DNA of 64,000 nucleotides from Sphagnum compactum (taxonomy: Eukaryota; Bryophyta; Sphagnopsida; Sphagnales), in assembly GCA_965153455.1 (NCBI GenBank), contig OZ234496.1, positions 21,010,304 through 21,074,303 of the forward strand. The letters are read 5' to 3'. Made by a program: the position numbers and the translations under genes. Of this stretch, positions 1 to 11,779 are shown in pieces. The notes beneath the pieces are model-generated. The model was not told where the DNA came from and ran no database searches. It worked only from the letters and a program-made list of their open reading frames with translations. The stretch's first letter is position 1. The number at the start of each line of letters is the position of its first letter.

Positions 1-2147
1 AACAAGCTATATCCTAGTCATTCTCACGGTCATTGTCGGAACACCCCAGCTAGAACATGACATGTGTTGCCAGGGGTACTGCTGATGGAAACTAAAAACA
101 AGACATCAAAAATATAATTACCCGATCTGTGAATGTTTTCACAGAGAACTCCAGTGCACCTTTAGCTATTAGTCTTGTTCGTCGTGGAACCCATAGCTTT
201 TCTACTAGATCAAGCTTACTACTACATCTATCGACGTTGTTTTGATCCGAAACAAACGTATTCTCAAGTACTGAACCTAATTCTCACACAAGTTAAATCA
301 ATGGTGTTCAGTAATTCCATTAAGTCTAAGACCCTCAAACCTCCTGGGCGCTCAACATTTTATTCACACATTACCTGAATGTGCTTGCAATGATCCTCCC
401 GTTCACAAAATAGCTTTCGATCGCCTTTTCCCCGGCAAGTCGCATCCACCTCCTCTGACTTTATGTTCAAGTTGCTCCAAGCCGCGCTCCAAGCCGTGTG
501 CACTTTGCAACCTAATCAGACGTATAACATGTTGTTGTAAATCATGTTGCTACAAAAGACAAATTACGCATACCCAAGTACTAAACCTCATACAACTCAT
601 AAAACTACTGGAAGGTATACGCCGACGACCGACTGGCATCAAAACAAAATTAATAGAAGAGAAACCCTCCATAGCCTGAAAAGAACAACCTCACTACTAG
701 AAAAACCCTACATATCCTGATAAGAACAACTCGAATGAAAACAAACTTATCAGACACTTGTCGTGACACATTTATCCCTCCTCCTTCAAAGACAGATTGC
801 AGCCTATTCAGTCTAGCATGCATCCTAAATCATGTCGGGCTGCAACCGGCATATTACCAGTTCCCAGTTTCGAACCTCACACTACTCACAAATCTACTAG
901 GACACACTGGTCACAGAGCTATGAAGACATACCCCGAGGACAAACTGGCATCAGAAGAAATGGATATCGAATAAGCGTTCAGTATGCTGACTTAAAGAAG
1001 AACACATGAATGAAAACCTTAATACAGGAAGCGCCTATCGTCTACACTTCTATCGCCAACACTTCTACTACTTACAACAAGCTATATCCTAGTCGTTCTC
1101 GCAGTCATTCTCCGAACATCAAAGCTAGAACATGAGATATGTTGCCAGGGCTACTGCTAATGGAAACTAAAAACAAGACATCAAAAAAATAATTACCCCA
1201 TCTGTCAATGTTGTCACAGAGAACTCAAGCGCACCTTTAGCTATAAATCTTGCTCGTCGTTGAACCCGTAGCTTTTCTACTAGATCAAGCTTACTACTAC
1301 ATCTATCGACGTTGTTTTGATCCGAAGCAAACTTATTATCAAGTACTGAACCTAATTCTCACACAAGTTAAATCAATGGTGTTCAGTAATTCCATTAAGT
1401 CTAAGACCCTCAAACCTCCTGGGCGCTCAACATTTTATTCACACATTACCTGAATGTGCTTGCCATGATCCTCCCGTTCACAAAATAGCCTTCGATCGCC
1501 TTTTCCCCCGCAAGTCGCATCCACCTCCTCTGACTTTATGTTCAAGTTGCTCCAAGCCGCGCTCCAAGCCGTGTGCACTTTGCAACCTAATCAGACGTAT
1601 AACATGTTGTAAATCATGTTGCTACAAAAGACAGATTACGCATACCCAAGTACTAAACCTCATACAACTCATAAAACTACTGGAAGGTATACGCCGACGA
1701 CCGACTGGCATCAAAACAAAATTAATAGAAGAGAAACCCTCCATAGCCTGAAAAGAACAACCTCACTACTAGAAAAACCCTACATATCCTGATAAGAACA
1801 ACTCGAATGAAAACCAGCTTATCAGACACTTGTCGTGACACATTTATCCCTCCTCCTTCAAAGACAGATTGCAGCCTATTCAGTCTAGCATGCATCCTAA
1901 ATCATGTCGGGCTGCAAACGGCATATTACCAGTTCCCAGTTTCGAACCTCACACTACTCACAAATCTACTAGGACACACTAGTCACGGAGCTATGAAGAC
2001 ATACCCCGAGGACAAACTGGCATCAGAAGAAATGGATATCGAATAAGCGTTCAGTATGCCGACTTAAAGAAGAACACATGAATGAAAACCTTAATACACG
2101 AAGCGCCTATCGCCAACACTTCTACTGCTCCTGCTTCAGAAGACATT
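1..2147. repeat. Two-unit tandem duplication, 1,075-bp period
   Basis: The segment beginning aacaagctatatcctagtc at position 1 recurs at 1076, and the two units stay aligned until about 2147, after which the second copy runs into different sequence. Similarity is very high, with scattered substitutions and a small indel near 535/1610. Each unit carries an ATG-initiated 79-codon frame (735-974 and 1807-2046). The two frames differ at five sites, four of them amino-acid changing, which does not look like protein conservation. Inside each unit, the stretch near 590-650 resembles that near 870-950, so the unit itself may come from an older shorter duplication. I recognise no transposon protein in it. 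Confidence 0.85.
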
Positions 2148-2703
2148 AGATCGCAGTTACAACATGCAGGAATAAATCATCTGACTAGACGAGAAAATGC
2201 TATATTGCCAACACCCCTGGCTACCGAACATCACCCTGCTCATAGAACTACATAGGCATCTTACCCAGGTCGTAGACGAGAGACTGGCACCCGAAAAAAA
2301 AGAAGAAAGTACTATAGTAAGCACTCCGTATTGTGGATATACTCATTGGAATGAGAATCCAATGAAGCACTTGCCGTCAACGCTGAACACTCCACTCCTC
2401 CTTCAGGTGACAGGATGCAGAGCTGAAGTCCAAGGAGGAGAAGCAGAGCGCGAGGTGAGTAAAACAGAATAGACTGCCTGGCAGTGTGAATAAGTAGCAA
2501 CAGTTATAGCGTGCACACCCAAATCTTTGAAGCTTGGAGGAATACTAAGGTTGGGGAGTAAGAGTAGACTAGTGGAACTTCGTTGCAGAGTGCAGCAGCG
2601 TCCCTCCCTCACACTGCAGCAAAGAGAAGCAAAGAAGAGAAAAGAAGTAGAGTGAAAACATCCACGTCGTTGCTCCTATTTAAAATCTTCTCTACGCGCA
2701 TTT
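2148..2703. other. Intergenic, no supported gene
   Basis: Open frames here are short and overlap on both strands. The sequence near 2165-2300 (abbreviated motifs such as gagactggcacc) weakly resembles part of the preceding 1,075-bp unit, so it may be a further degenerate copy. Nothing else is supported. Confidence 0.4.
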
Positions 2704-2856
2704 CTTTAAAGAGATTTGCTGTGTGGTTTCCTTTCATTGGCAGCCGCTGCCCAGGAAAACACATTTTGCACAAGCATTTCTTCGAAGAGATTTTCTGGGT
2801 GGGTTCTTTTCATTGGCAGCCGCTTTCCGGGAAAACACATTTTGCACAAGCAGTGG
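2704..2856. repeat. Two-copy 76-bp tandem repeat
   Basis: The motif gagattt...cattggcagccgc...ggaaaacacattttgcacaagca occurs at about 2711 and again at about 2787, a 76-bp period, with a few substitutions. It produces a short repetitive open frame, but 76 is not a multiple of three and the frame changes between copies, so it is probably non-coding. Confidence 0.75.
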
Positions 2857-3077
2857 GAATTGATCATCCTTAGGGGTACAGAGTGTGAATTCTATGAATT
2901 AGAGGGGCCACCTCCCAAGTTCAAATTGTTTATTTATTATTATCATTGTTTTGCAACGAGCCAACTTGATTGGCCTCTCACCACAAAAAAAATTCTGAAA
3001 GCATCGAGACTCCTCAAAATTGAATGTTCTATTTGGAATATTACAGTTCTCCCCTAAATTGGCCCATCTATATATGT

Positions 3078-4815
3078 AAAAGGAGGACAACATTTGCCAA
3101 ATCATATCAGATAAAACTGAGGTGCTATTGGGAACATATTAGGGAACACAATGGGAACAAGGGAAACTTGCAGTCCCACTCCTCCCCGAAATCCAAAAGA
3201 GAAACATTGGGGCTGTTGAGTGCATGTTGTGCCTTCTCATTGCTTGCATGTTATTTTCACCTATGCTAAATGGCCAGGGCACAAACATACATAATTGATG
3301 CTGGTGAACTATTTTTCTTCTGCCTGCCTGGATATCCAAACGTTTCTACCTTCAAAAAGAAAACTATGACCAGCTTTGGTATTTAACAAAAACCATCCCT
3401 GTTGGTCTTTGCTGCAGAGATAGAAAATCCGACACAAGATTATCAATTTGAAATATGAAACTACTTTAAAGCCCACCATCAGTTGATATTGGATTTCAAC
3501 AGTTTCATTATCTAAAGAAAAAAATGAAATATGTCTTCGATTGGTAATGTCTGAACCAATGTTTTTTTTGTTTTTGTTTTTTTCCAATTTTTGTGGTTTC
3601 AAAACTTTAGCAATTTTTTCCTTTTTTTGAGGCTTCTTTCTCAAATTTACACAAGAGAAAAGAATTTCCGATTTTTCCCCAAAAAAATTCTTAGCGACGC
3701 TGCGAAAATTCGCCCCAAAAATTAATCACTGGCCTAAACCATTGTTCTCTGGTTTGGGTTATCATTCAGACAGTGGAACCTCCAATGCCATTTCTGATCA
3801 GGTTCCTTAGGAAAAATACAAACTTGGTCCTATTTGGAAATCGGGTCCAATTCTACCTAGAACATAGCTCAAGATAGGAGGATTATTGGAGGTTGGGCAG
3901 TATTGGTGCTGTATGAACTACAAACACTTAAAATTGAACCCTTGTCTAAAACTATATAACCTGGACTAGGACATTTCCAAATATGTAAACTTGACTCCTT
4001 CAAAACTGAAACTTATTATTATAATTACTTGCAACCTGCGATTGGAGTATTAGCCCAGGCCCAAAAAAGGTAAGCGATAGTTTTAGATAATAAGAACTAC
4101 TTATAACCAATAGATAGGCTGGCCGCTGAATGGGGGGCCTAACTGTTTTGTTTAGAGTGTGGCACTTGGCAAGGGGGATTTTTTTCAATTATTTATAAAA
4201 ACACTTGTTGCATATCGACAACAGACAAGGATAGAATGCCCCCTTGTGAGCTATTCATTTAATCTTATATTGTTTGCCTAAACCCTGGTCACTTACATAA
4301 CTGGACAAAGGGAAGAAACATTACCTTTTAAATTACACCTTTATTTTGGGGGAGCTTGCCAAGTTTCTGTTTTTTGGTGATGGGTTAATCAAATTGGTTC
4401 ATTGCAAAATGCAAATTTCAACCTGGGAGGCGTCCCATCTAAGTAATGGAAAGCACAATAAATAAATTACGTTAGTATACATTAACAATATATTAACAAT
4501 ATATGTTAAATCATACCCATGCTCTTAGAAAGGCTAATAGTCGATGTCAAAAAACAGGTGACCAATAGTTTTCAAAATAAAGAGCACATGCAACCAATGA
4601 GAAGGCGTATCATGCATTTAAGTGCCCCAACTATTTTTCTTTTGAGTTGAGGGTGGTGCCAGAAGACTTTTTCATTTTCCCATTTGCTCCCAATGTGTTC
4701 TCATCAAGTTCCCAATGAACTCCCATTAAGTTTCCCAAGTTTTCGACATGTTCCCCAACACATTCCTAGTAGCACCTCACTTCCATCCCACATGTTTTGG
4801 CAAATGTTGTTCTCC
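3078..4815. mobile_element. Candidate non-autonomous element bounded by inverted arms
   Basis: A segment at about 3081-3175 (aggacaacatttgccaaa, then a run of gggaacac-like motifs) reappears in reverse complement at about 4680-4812. The two arms enclose about 1.5 kb with no recognisable coding capacity. The same arm sequence occurs twice more in direct orientation at 10.03-10.4 kb, so it is mobile or was mobile. Internal sequence at 3470-4015 is also duplicated at 11780-12165. I saw no clear target-site duplication. Confidence 0.45.
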
Positions 4816-5330
4816 TTCACCTATACTAGAGTGGCCTGTGCCATTGGCCCAAGTGTGAACCGATTGCAAAATAAGGAAACTCAACATGTGACATTGTTTT
4901 GCAAGGTATATGTCCAATTTTCGAAGATTAAAATATGAAAGGAAGTCGTAGTTGAATTGAATGGTAGCCCTGAAAGTGTGACCATGTTTTCAACTGATCT
5001 TTCCATCCAAATTTACCTGGTTTTTTATAATTTATTTGAATTTTGAGTGATAAAAATCACTTAAATTTCAAATCCTCCCACATTCTAAGTTCAGCACTCA
5101 TGAAATAAATTCCATTAAATCCTGCTCATCAAGATCTTGCCAACAACATCAAAGGCACATCCCAGTTTGTCTGAAATTATTAGTTCTGATGTAATTTCAT
5201 TTTTAGTGAAAAAATCATTCAATATTTTAAAATTCTTACATTGCAAGTCCGAATGCTATGAAACCAAGCCAGTGCAACCCTACTTGCAGAGAGCATTTCA
5301 AAACTATTGTTCCTACAACTGATATTCGAT
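4816..5330. repeat. Fragment of the dispersed repeat family (right-end portion)
   Basis: This stretch resembles 9465-9960 and 24320-24718 in order. Shared landmarks are agtgtggc...tgtgaacc, a region equivalent to cttgaattga(a/t)tggtag, a tttatttgaattttgag segment, and the closing caaggcacat block. It is a diverged copy of the right end of the large repeat described at 6122-9873. No gene is visible. Confidence 0.6.
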
Positions 5331-6121
5331 TTATTTATTTTAGAAAATGAGGTTTATCAATTTCAAATTTAATTTTCTGAAATTTCAACAATTGAGGAAT
5401 AAGTATGCAAAGTACATTTTGTGTGTGTATTTGTAATAGTAACCTGATGGTTTTGTAAAAATTTGTTGAAGTATGGGACTTGTTGTAATGGGATGCGTAT
5501 GTCTCCATGTCCATCAAATGCCATATGAATATACCAAATAACCCATCTAAGAGAGATACTAGAGGGATCTAGAATCCTCACAAGTCCACTAAATTATATT
5601 AAAGGCAAATCCAATATTAACACCTTATCCTAAGATCTCCTTGGAACAACTCCATGAGGCAAAAAAAGGAAGAGTCCAATCTCCTATGAACACAAGTGGT
5701 GGATATTTGACTTGGATAATTGTTGCTTGGAAACATAAAAGCTAAAGCATAGATAAGATACTACATCAAGTTTTGGAAACAAATTTTCCTAAAAAATGAA
5801 GCTCAATATCCAATTGAACTTTTGTTTACTCTTTGTCCAAACCAATGTTGTGCCTGTAAGTGTCAATAACTTTGTATACATGTAAATCCTATGTCAGTGT
5901 AAATAATACACAACACTTGTAATGTTTTGGGGGATATAAGTGTAAAGTGTACATATTAGATATTTTATACCCTTAGTGTCTATACACTACACCTAAATTT
6001 GCAATCCAAATTAGTTACTTATGTTTCCATCTCAAAGCTTTTAGTTTTTTTTGTTGCAACGGGTCACTTTGATTTGGCCCCTCTTTTAAAATATTCTATT
6101 ACTTGTAATGCTCCCTAGATA
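5331..6121. other. Intergenic AT-rich sequence
   Basis: There is no supported gene. Repeated tgtaa/ttaca words around 5850-5990 give local self-complementarity. A fragment near 6055 (ttgcaacgggtcactttgat) resembles the dispersed word at 2950, 6670 and 21353, so bits of the repeat family extend here. Confidence 0.4.
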
Positions 6122-6785
6122 AAATATTTTACTATTATTCCAGTACTGTAAAAGAGCTTTCCTCTAGCCCACTTATATACAACCCCATGCTTTTGGACAA
6201 AGGTTATGGGGGGGGAGGGCGGCGGGCGCAAACAATGGTGCTCTCAGAGAATATCTTGGGTGCATATTCTTTGGTGCATCATGGGAAAAAATCACCAAAA
6301 GAAAGCACTTTCTTTTCAAGGGAATATTTTGTTGCAAATTTCTTATTTTGAAAAACAATTCATCAATAAACGGCCATAAATTGGTTGTTTGAGGAAAATG
6401 TAGCCACACTCACACTCATAACTATTGATTACAACTTTTAAGAGGTTTTTGAAAATGTATCCACACAACAGTCTAAAACTGTATGGGAATTCTTTGCACC
6501 CTACCTACATCAGGATTTGTTTTTTAAAACATTAATCATGGGTGCATGTTTCCCCACCTCATTGCTTGAGCAAAATTTCCAGTCCTACCGTTTTGCATGA
6601 CCTTAAGTGCTTATAACAATTCATATTAATTAGTTCGTGCATCCCAAAGCTTTAGTTATTTAATTAGTTTTGCAATAAGCCACTTTAATTGGCCCATCAC
6701 CAAAATAAATTCCAAAACAAAGGCAACCCCCCACCACCTCCCCCCAAAATAAAGTTGTATGCATTTATATTGTTTTACACAGCTA

Positions 6786-6838
6786 TGTAAAATTGTGTAA
6801 GTGTATTAGTTTTACATTTACACTTGCACAATTTTACA
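6786..6838. other. 20-bp-stem hairpin in the dispersed repeat
   Basis: The left arm 6786-6805 and right arm 6819-6838 are reverse complements with one mismatch, and enclose a 13-nt loop. The same structure is kept in copy B near 21459-21512. It is too small and AT-rich to call a microRNA precursor with confidence. Confidence 0.6.
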
Positions 6839-7654
6839 AAACTTTAAAATAACTTATTAGGTTTAACAATTATGCTTGCATGTCTCAGTTTATAGGTTTA
6901 CACTTATGTAAGCGAATGACCTTATACCCTTACACAAAGTATATAAAAAGTCCATTATGTCATTTAGACTTACACACAGTCTAAGTCCTAATCCATACTT
7001 ACATACAACACTGATCCAAACCAAAGCCCAGAATTATTGTGGGCACATCTATGGTTTTTATTATTTTTCAAAATCATTCATGCTCTCCATGGGTATGGGT
7101 CTTTTCTAATTTGGAAAAAAAAAATGGAACGAAATAGTTCATTGGTACTTTGTTTACTATAGGAATTCATAAGACCTATTTCGTAAATTATGCGTCTATT
7201 AAGAATATCATTCAGAATAACCATTTATCTAGAGAACTAAAATTTTCTTGAACAATTCAATAGTTCAACAATATTTTCTTCAATAATTCCAAAAACAATT
7301 CTTTCAGAAAGGTGAAGTGTTCCAGTTTTCCGACAGCAGGTTTTTGGTAGGGGACTCTCTGGTCCCAAATGGACGTAAAATTGTAAACAGATTTAGGTTC
7401 ACGAGGCTGCTTGTCCTGAAATTGCCCAGAACCTATCACTCTGGTTTCAACTAATAATTGTGCCCGTCAGGTATCTAAAGTTGTGTACAACAAATCAGCC
7501 GAAACTGGCCTGCAGTTGGACGACCATCATTAATTTTGTGCAAATTACTCCCCCTGCAAAGTTGCTGGCTCACCGGTTCCTGCAAGGACGGAGCTGTTGC
7601 AAAATATTGTCATATGGAGTTAAGCGTATGGCTCCTTCCTTACCACTTCTTTTC

Positions 7655-7850
7655 TCTGCCATGCCCTCTTTCCGTGTTTCACACTCACAACGCTCCCAGC
7701 CTTTTTTCTTTTATTTTCAAAACACAACGGCAGACCTGCCATTTTAAGCTGTTGGCACCCCCAAGTCAAGCTCAACTGCAGAGGGCCCATTTCTTTCGTC
7801 TGCCATGCCCTCTTTCCCTGTTTCACTCTCACAAAGGTCCCATAAATTGA
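7655..7850. repeat. 144-bp minisatellite, about 1.4 units (copy A)
   Basis: The catgccctctttcc landmark appears about 144 bp apart (near 7660 and 7804). Copies B and C of the dispersed repeat carry four occurrences of the same landmark, so the array has expanded or contracted between copies. Confidence 0.75.
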
Positions 7851-8934
7851 GAGCCCCACCAAATATTTACATGCCTACCTAATCTCCTCCACAAGATGTG
7901 GTGAGACCTCTTTAATGCTCTTCACAATGGTTTTCCAAGCTTTCATAGTTCTACTCTAGATTCTAAATCCGGGCTTGGAAACCTGGGAGTGGGAAAACAT
8001 CCACTGCCACTCTTCTTTCCAATTTGTGTGTTTTGATGGGTTACACCTGCCCAACTTAAATCCTCTCGATACGTCAAATTTTGGCAAAAATTTGCCAGTA
8101 AAACAACCACTAAGCTTTATTTATACAAAGATGTAAGAAACCTGACAATCATCCTTAAGAAGATTTAGGCCAAATCTGACCATAAACCAGATATAAAGTC
8201 CAAATATATAATCGTCCTTGTGTATTTTTGGCTACACAATGAAAAGCATATGTTCTTTGTTTCTCTCACGATTGAAAACCTACCAAAACACTTCATTTTC
8301 AATACATTAAGTTTTTAATTTTTCTCTTTGGCAAAATTTTGCACATAAAGAAAAGTCTGGTCATCTATCACCTTCACAGGTACCTTTCCACTGGGTACCT
8401 TGATCATCTTGAATGGGGCCTCTGAGTGCCCATATTTTAACATAGAAAATTTTGTATTTCAAGTGGAGACCAAACTTTAGTCCTACTACCCCATATTTGT
8501 AATGTTTACAAGCAACCCAAAAAAATATGGGGTTCTCAGTTCTTACCATGATACCAGTATAGGTGCTGGTTGAATTCAATTGAATAGTCGGTCGTTGGCC
8601 TTTCAGAGAAAGGCACCCAATGTCAATTTTGCAACTGACGTTAATTGCCAAGAGATGTTTTCTATTCTTTAATGCTGAAACGGACTTTCAAACTTTATAT
8701 GACTTGTACTAGCCTATGTAGTGTGAAATCATCTCACACTAACCTTATGAGTGATACCGATTTTTTTTGTACGTGACGAGAACTTTAATGACCATGCATA
8801 GTTGGTACCAACCATTATGTGCAAAAACGGTTGAACTTGTCTCATGCGACTAGTCAGAATATGCATAAATATGGTTCCAACACTAAATGTGATGCTTGTA
8901 ATAATGATCCATTATTTTGTGAGATCTTAGACTG

Positions 8935-9710
8935 AGGACGTGACAGATATGGGATTTTCAGTGATTTTTGTCACTAAAACTTCAAATAAATCTTTAAAAA
9001 CTAGGTTTTGGAAGGAAAAACAAGTTGAGAACGTGTTCACACTAGAAGGTCTACCATTCAATTCAAGTATGATTTGGTTTCATACTTGACTCTTCAAAAA
9101 TGGGATATATCTTGCAAACAGTTGATTTCACTCTATATTGTAACATGGGCTCACACTTGGGGCAACGGCACAGGCCACACTAGTGTAACTTACTTTTGCT
9201 TATGGCTCCTTCATTACCAGTCTGTCATGCCCTCTCTTCCTATTAAAAAGATATTTACTGCACACCCACAAAACTCCCAGCTCTTTTAGATTTTTACAAA
9301 GAAAAATGTAACATAGAAAACCTTTCCGATCATTGTTTGAGTCCAAAATCCTTCAGAGGATTCAATCAATAAAGTGTAAAATACACAACGGCCATGCCAT
9401 GGTTTTCCAATGCAAATCTTTCAATTGAAAGTGTAAACATATATCACAATTCACACATCTAGTGTGGCATGTGCTGTAGGCACAAGTGTGAACCCATTAC
9501 CAAATAGGGCAAACTCAAAATATAACCTAATTTTGCAAGGTACAAATTCAATTTTTGAAGAGCTAAATATGAAAAACATCAGCCTTGAATTGATTGGTAG
9601 ACCTGCAAGTGTGATCATGTTCTTGACTGATTTTTCTTTCCATAACCTGGTTTTTTGTAATTTTATTTGAATTTTGAGGGAGAAAATCACTTCAAATTCA
9701 ATATCTCTTG
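8935..9710. repeat. Fold-back: about 250-bp inverted arms, 260-bp loop
   Basis: The arm at about 8940-9195 is the imperfect reverse complement of about 9455-9700. Landmarks in the left arm (ctaccattcaattcaag, caaaaatggg, cacaggccacacta) return in reverse order and orientation in the right arm. The loop contains a degenerate remnant of the 144-bp minisatellite (tgccctctcttcc, aaaactcccagc). The identical arrangement is present in copy B at 23780-24560. Transcription through it would give a long double-stranded RNA. Confidence 0.65.
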
Positions 9711-10029
9711 CATCTTAGGTTCAAAACTTACAAAATAAATTCTAATTAGATCTTGCTCATTGAGAGCTTTCCAACAAAACCAAAGGCACATTCTAATTTC
9801 TCTAGAAAATTTAGTTTTGATTTAAATTTAATGTTTAATGAAAAAATAATTCAATATGCAATAACTATTACATTGTGAGTCCAAGCACTAGGAAACCAAG
9901 CTAACTGACGTTACTCATCAATAGCTAGCTTTCCGAAAATACCAAGAATGCAGTTCAAAACATGATGGTTTCAAAGATCTCAGTGTCACAAAGGGAATCA
10001 AACTTCCTTACTTAATAATATAGATAGAT

Positions 10030-10480
10030 GCAAGAAGGGCAACATTTGTCAAACCATATGGGATAAAAGTGAGGTGGTCTTGAGAATGTGTTAGGGAATA
10101 CAATGGGAACTTGAAGAACGTATTGGGAACATCATTGGGAACATTATGAGAACATAGTGTTAACATCATGGGAACTCATTGAGAACTTACTAAGAACACA
10201 TTGGGAACAAGAGGAAAATGAAAAATCCCTCCTTCACCTTCACTCCCTGCAAACCCAAAAATGACATTGGGTCCATGTTGAGCCTTCTCATTTGGCTCAA
10301 GTATACAGCTGAAAGGAAGACAACATTTGCCAAAGCATATGGGATGAAAGTAAGGTGCTATTGGGAACACATTGGAAACAAAAGGGAAAATGAAACCAGG
10401 ATTTTTTTAAATAACCTACCTAGCCGAGTACTAAGAAAACCAGTGACCTGCCAACACTGGTTTTTACCATGATCCCAATG
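10030..10480. repeat. Two direct copies of the 'aacatttgccaaa' arm
   Basis: Sequence at about 10039-10190 and again at about 10316-10400 matches the inverted arms at 3081 and 4812 (aacatttgycaaa, followed by gggaacacattg-type words). The area between about 10090 and 10210 is itself a run of short gggaac repeats. No gene is supported. Confidence 0.6.
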
Positions 10481-11779
10481 TGAATTGGGGGGGAAATGCA
10501 ACTCACATGTAGTGAACATTGCTTTGAACTATTTTCAATTAGGTTACTTTGACTTGAACCATAAATGTTTCCATCGATGGCTCATCAGGTACTTGAAATT
10601 GGCAAGACACTAAACACCCTTCATCAAGCTCTGTCCGGCGCAAATCCTCTGTGAGTGGGGGCAAAATGCAACTTTTGTTACTTGTTTGCTCACTTCTGGC
10701 AATTAAAAACCTTTAAAAGCAGTTCATTTTAGAATTTAGAATTTAGAATTTCTCTTTTTGGAAAAATTTCGCCAGTAGGAAATGGCCTGCTCATGTCCAT
10801 GCCCCCAATGTAAATTTGTTTCAGGAATTGAGTAAAATGTAATTTCAAAACCCGGCACTCATTCTTGCAATTTTGGTTCTTTTCTCAAACAACTCCAACA
10901 TATTGTTCTCAAAATCAAACTTCCGATTTCTTTCTAAGAGTGCATGTGCATAAAAATTAATCCCATATTCTTTGAGTGTGTGTTGCCTAGCTGGAAAATG
11001 TATTGAACAGTAAAACTTGTTTTCTTTTCGACCTGACATATTATTCCTACTTTTTATGAGTGTTCGGACTGTGTTTCTACCTCCTTATATTATAGAGCTT
11101 ACACTGCACTTCAACTATAGAACAATAAGTTTAATCTTGATGGGCATATTTAAACAATCAGCTATTTCAATTCCATATATAATGACTTCAGGAATCGAGT
11201 ACAATGTGATTTCAAATCCCAATACTAATTCTGATTTTCTTAAGTGATTCGACAAGTAGTGGTTGTAATTGTCTAATTATTTCTAAACCTTCAACTACTC
11301 AATGACAAATGTCCCCCAGCCCTTCCCCCCCACTGCGCCCCCTCATTGCCTAGAAAAAATTCCTAACTACAACAAGCCACTAGAGTACCAGGGGCCCTCC
11401 TTCGTGGGAGGAGGCATGACTTCGGTAGGTAGAAGATCTTTTTATGAACCACTTACCCTATACCCACATAGCATATACTTATGTTACTGGCAAGAGGTAT
11501 TCAAAAGAAATCTTTGCGGTGTAGCCAAAGTGGGAATCATTTCATTGGACGTTTCAGCGAAATATTTTTCTACTAGAATACATATGAAAGCAAAAAAATC
11601 TAAACATCCTTCCATAATAATGTTTGGTGACCTACTTGAACCATGAATAGAAATCCAATAATTTTCCTTCAATTTTTTCTCAAATGTTGGCAATTGAAAA
11701 TCTCAAAAGAAGACTTGATTTTACCACTTTCATATTTTTTAATTTCACTTATAGGTTATATATAGCAGCATGTTTCTGG
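10481..11779. other. Intergenic sequence without a supported gene
   Basis: Only short open frames occur. A triplicated tagaattt word is seen at about 10734-10752. I see no recognisable protein, RNA gene or element boundary. Confidence 0.4.

Larger units (their letters stand above)
6122..9873. mobile_element. Large dispersed repeat, copy A (about 3.75 kb)
   Basis: This segment aligns end to end with 20789-24718 with only scattered substitutions and small indels. Shared landmarks are aaatattttactatt at the left end, a hairpin (6786-6838), the block around gaggctgctt, a 144-bp minisatellite, and a fold-back at the right. A third, partial copy lies at 12140-13560. There is no recognisable transposase, reverse transcriptase or integrase, and the longer open frames fall in the minisatellite. 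I interpret it as a non-autonomous transposon or a segmental duplicate. Terminal repeats and target-site duplications could not be fixed by eye. Confidence 0.7.

Noticed and set aside
175-378. 67-codon frame, repeated at 1250-1453
   Set aside because: It begins at a TTG rather than an ATG and is a by-product of the 1,075-bp duplication.
735-974. 79-codon ATG frame, repeated at 1807-2046
   Set aside because: Four of five differences between copies change the amino acid, and there is no family resemblance.
6786-6838. MicroRNA precursor
   Set aside because: The stem is only 20 bp, very AT-rich and embedded in a dispersed repeat; no known plant microRNA sequence was recognised.
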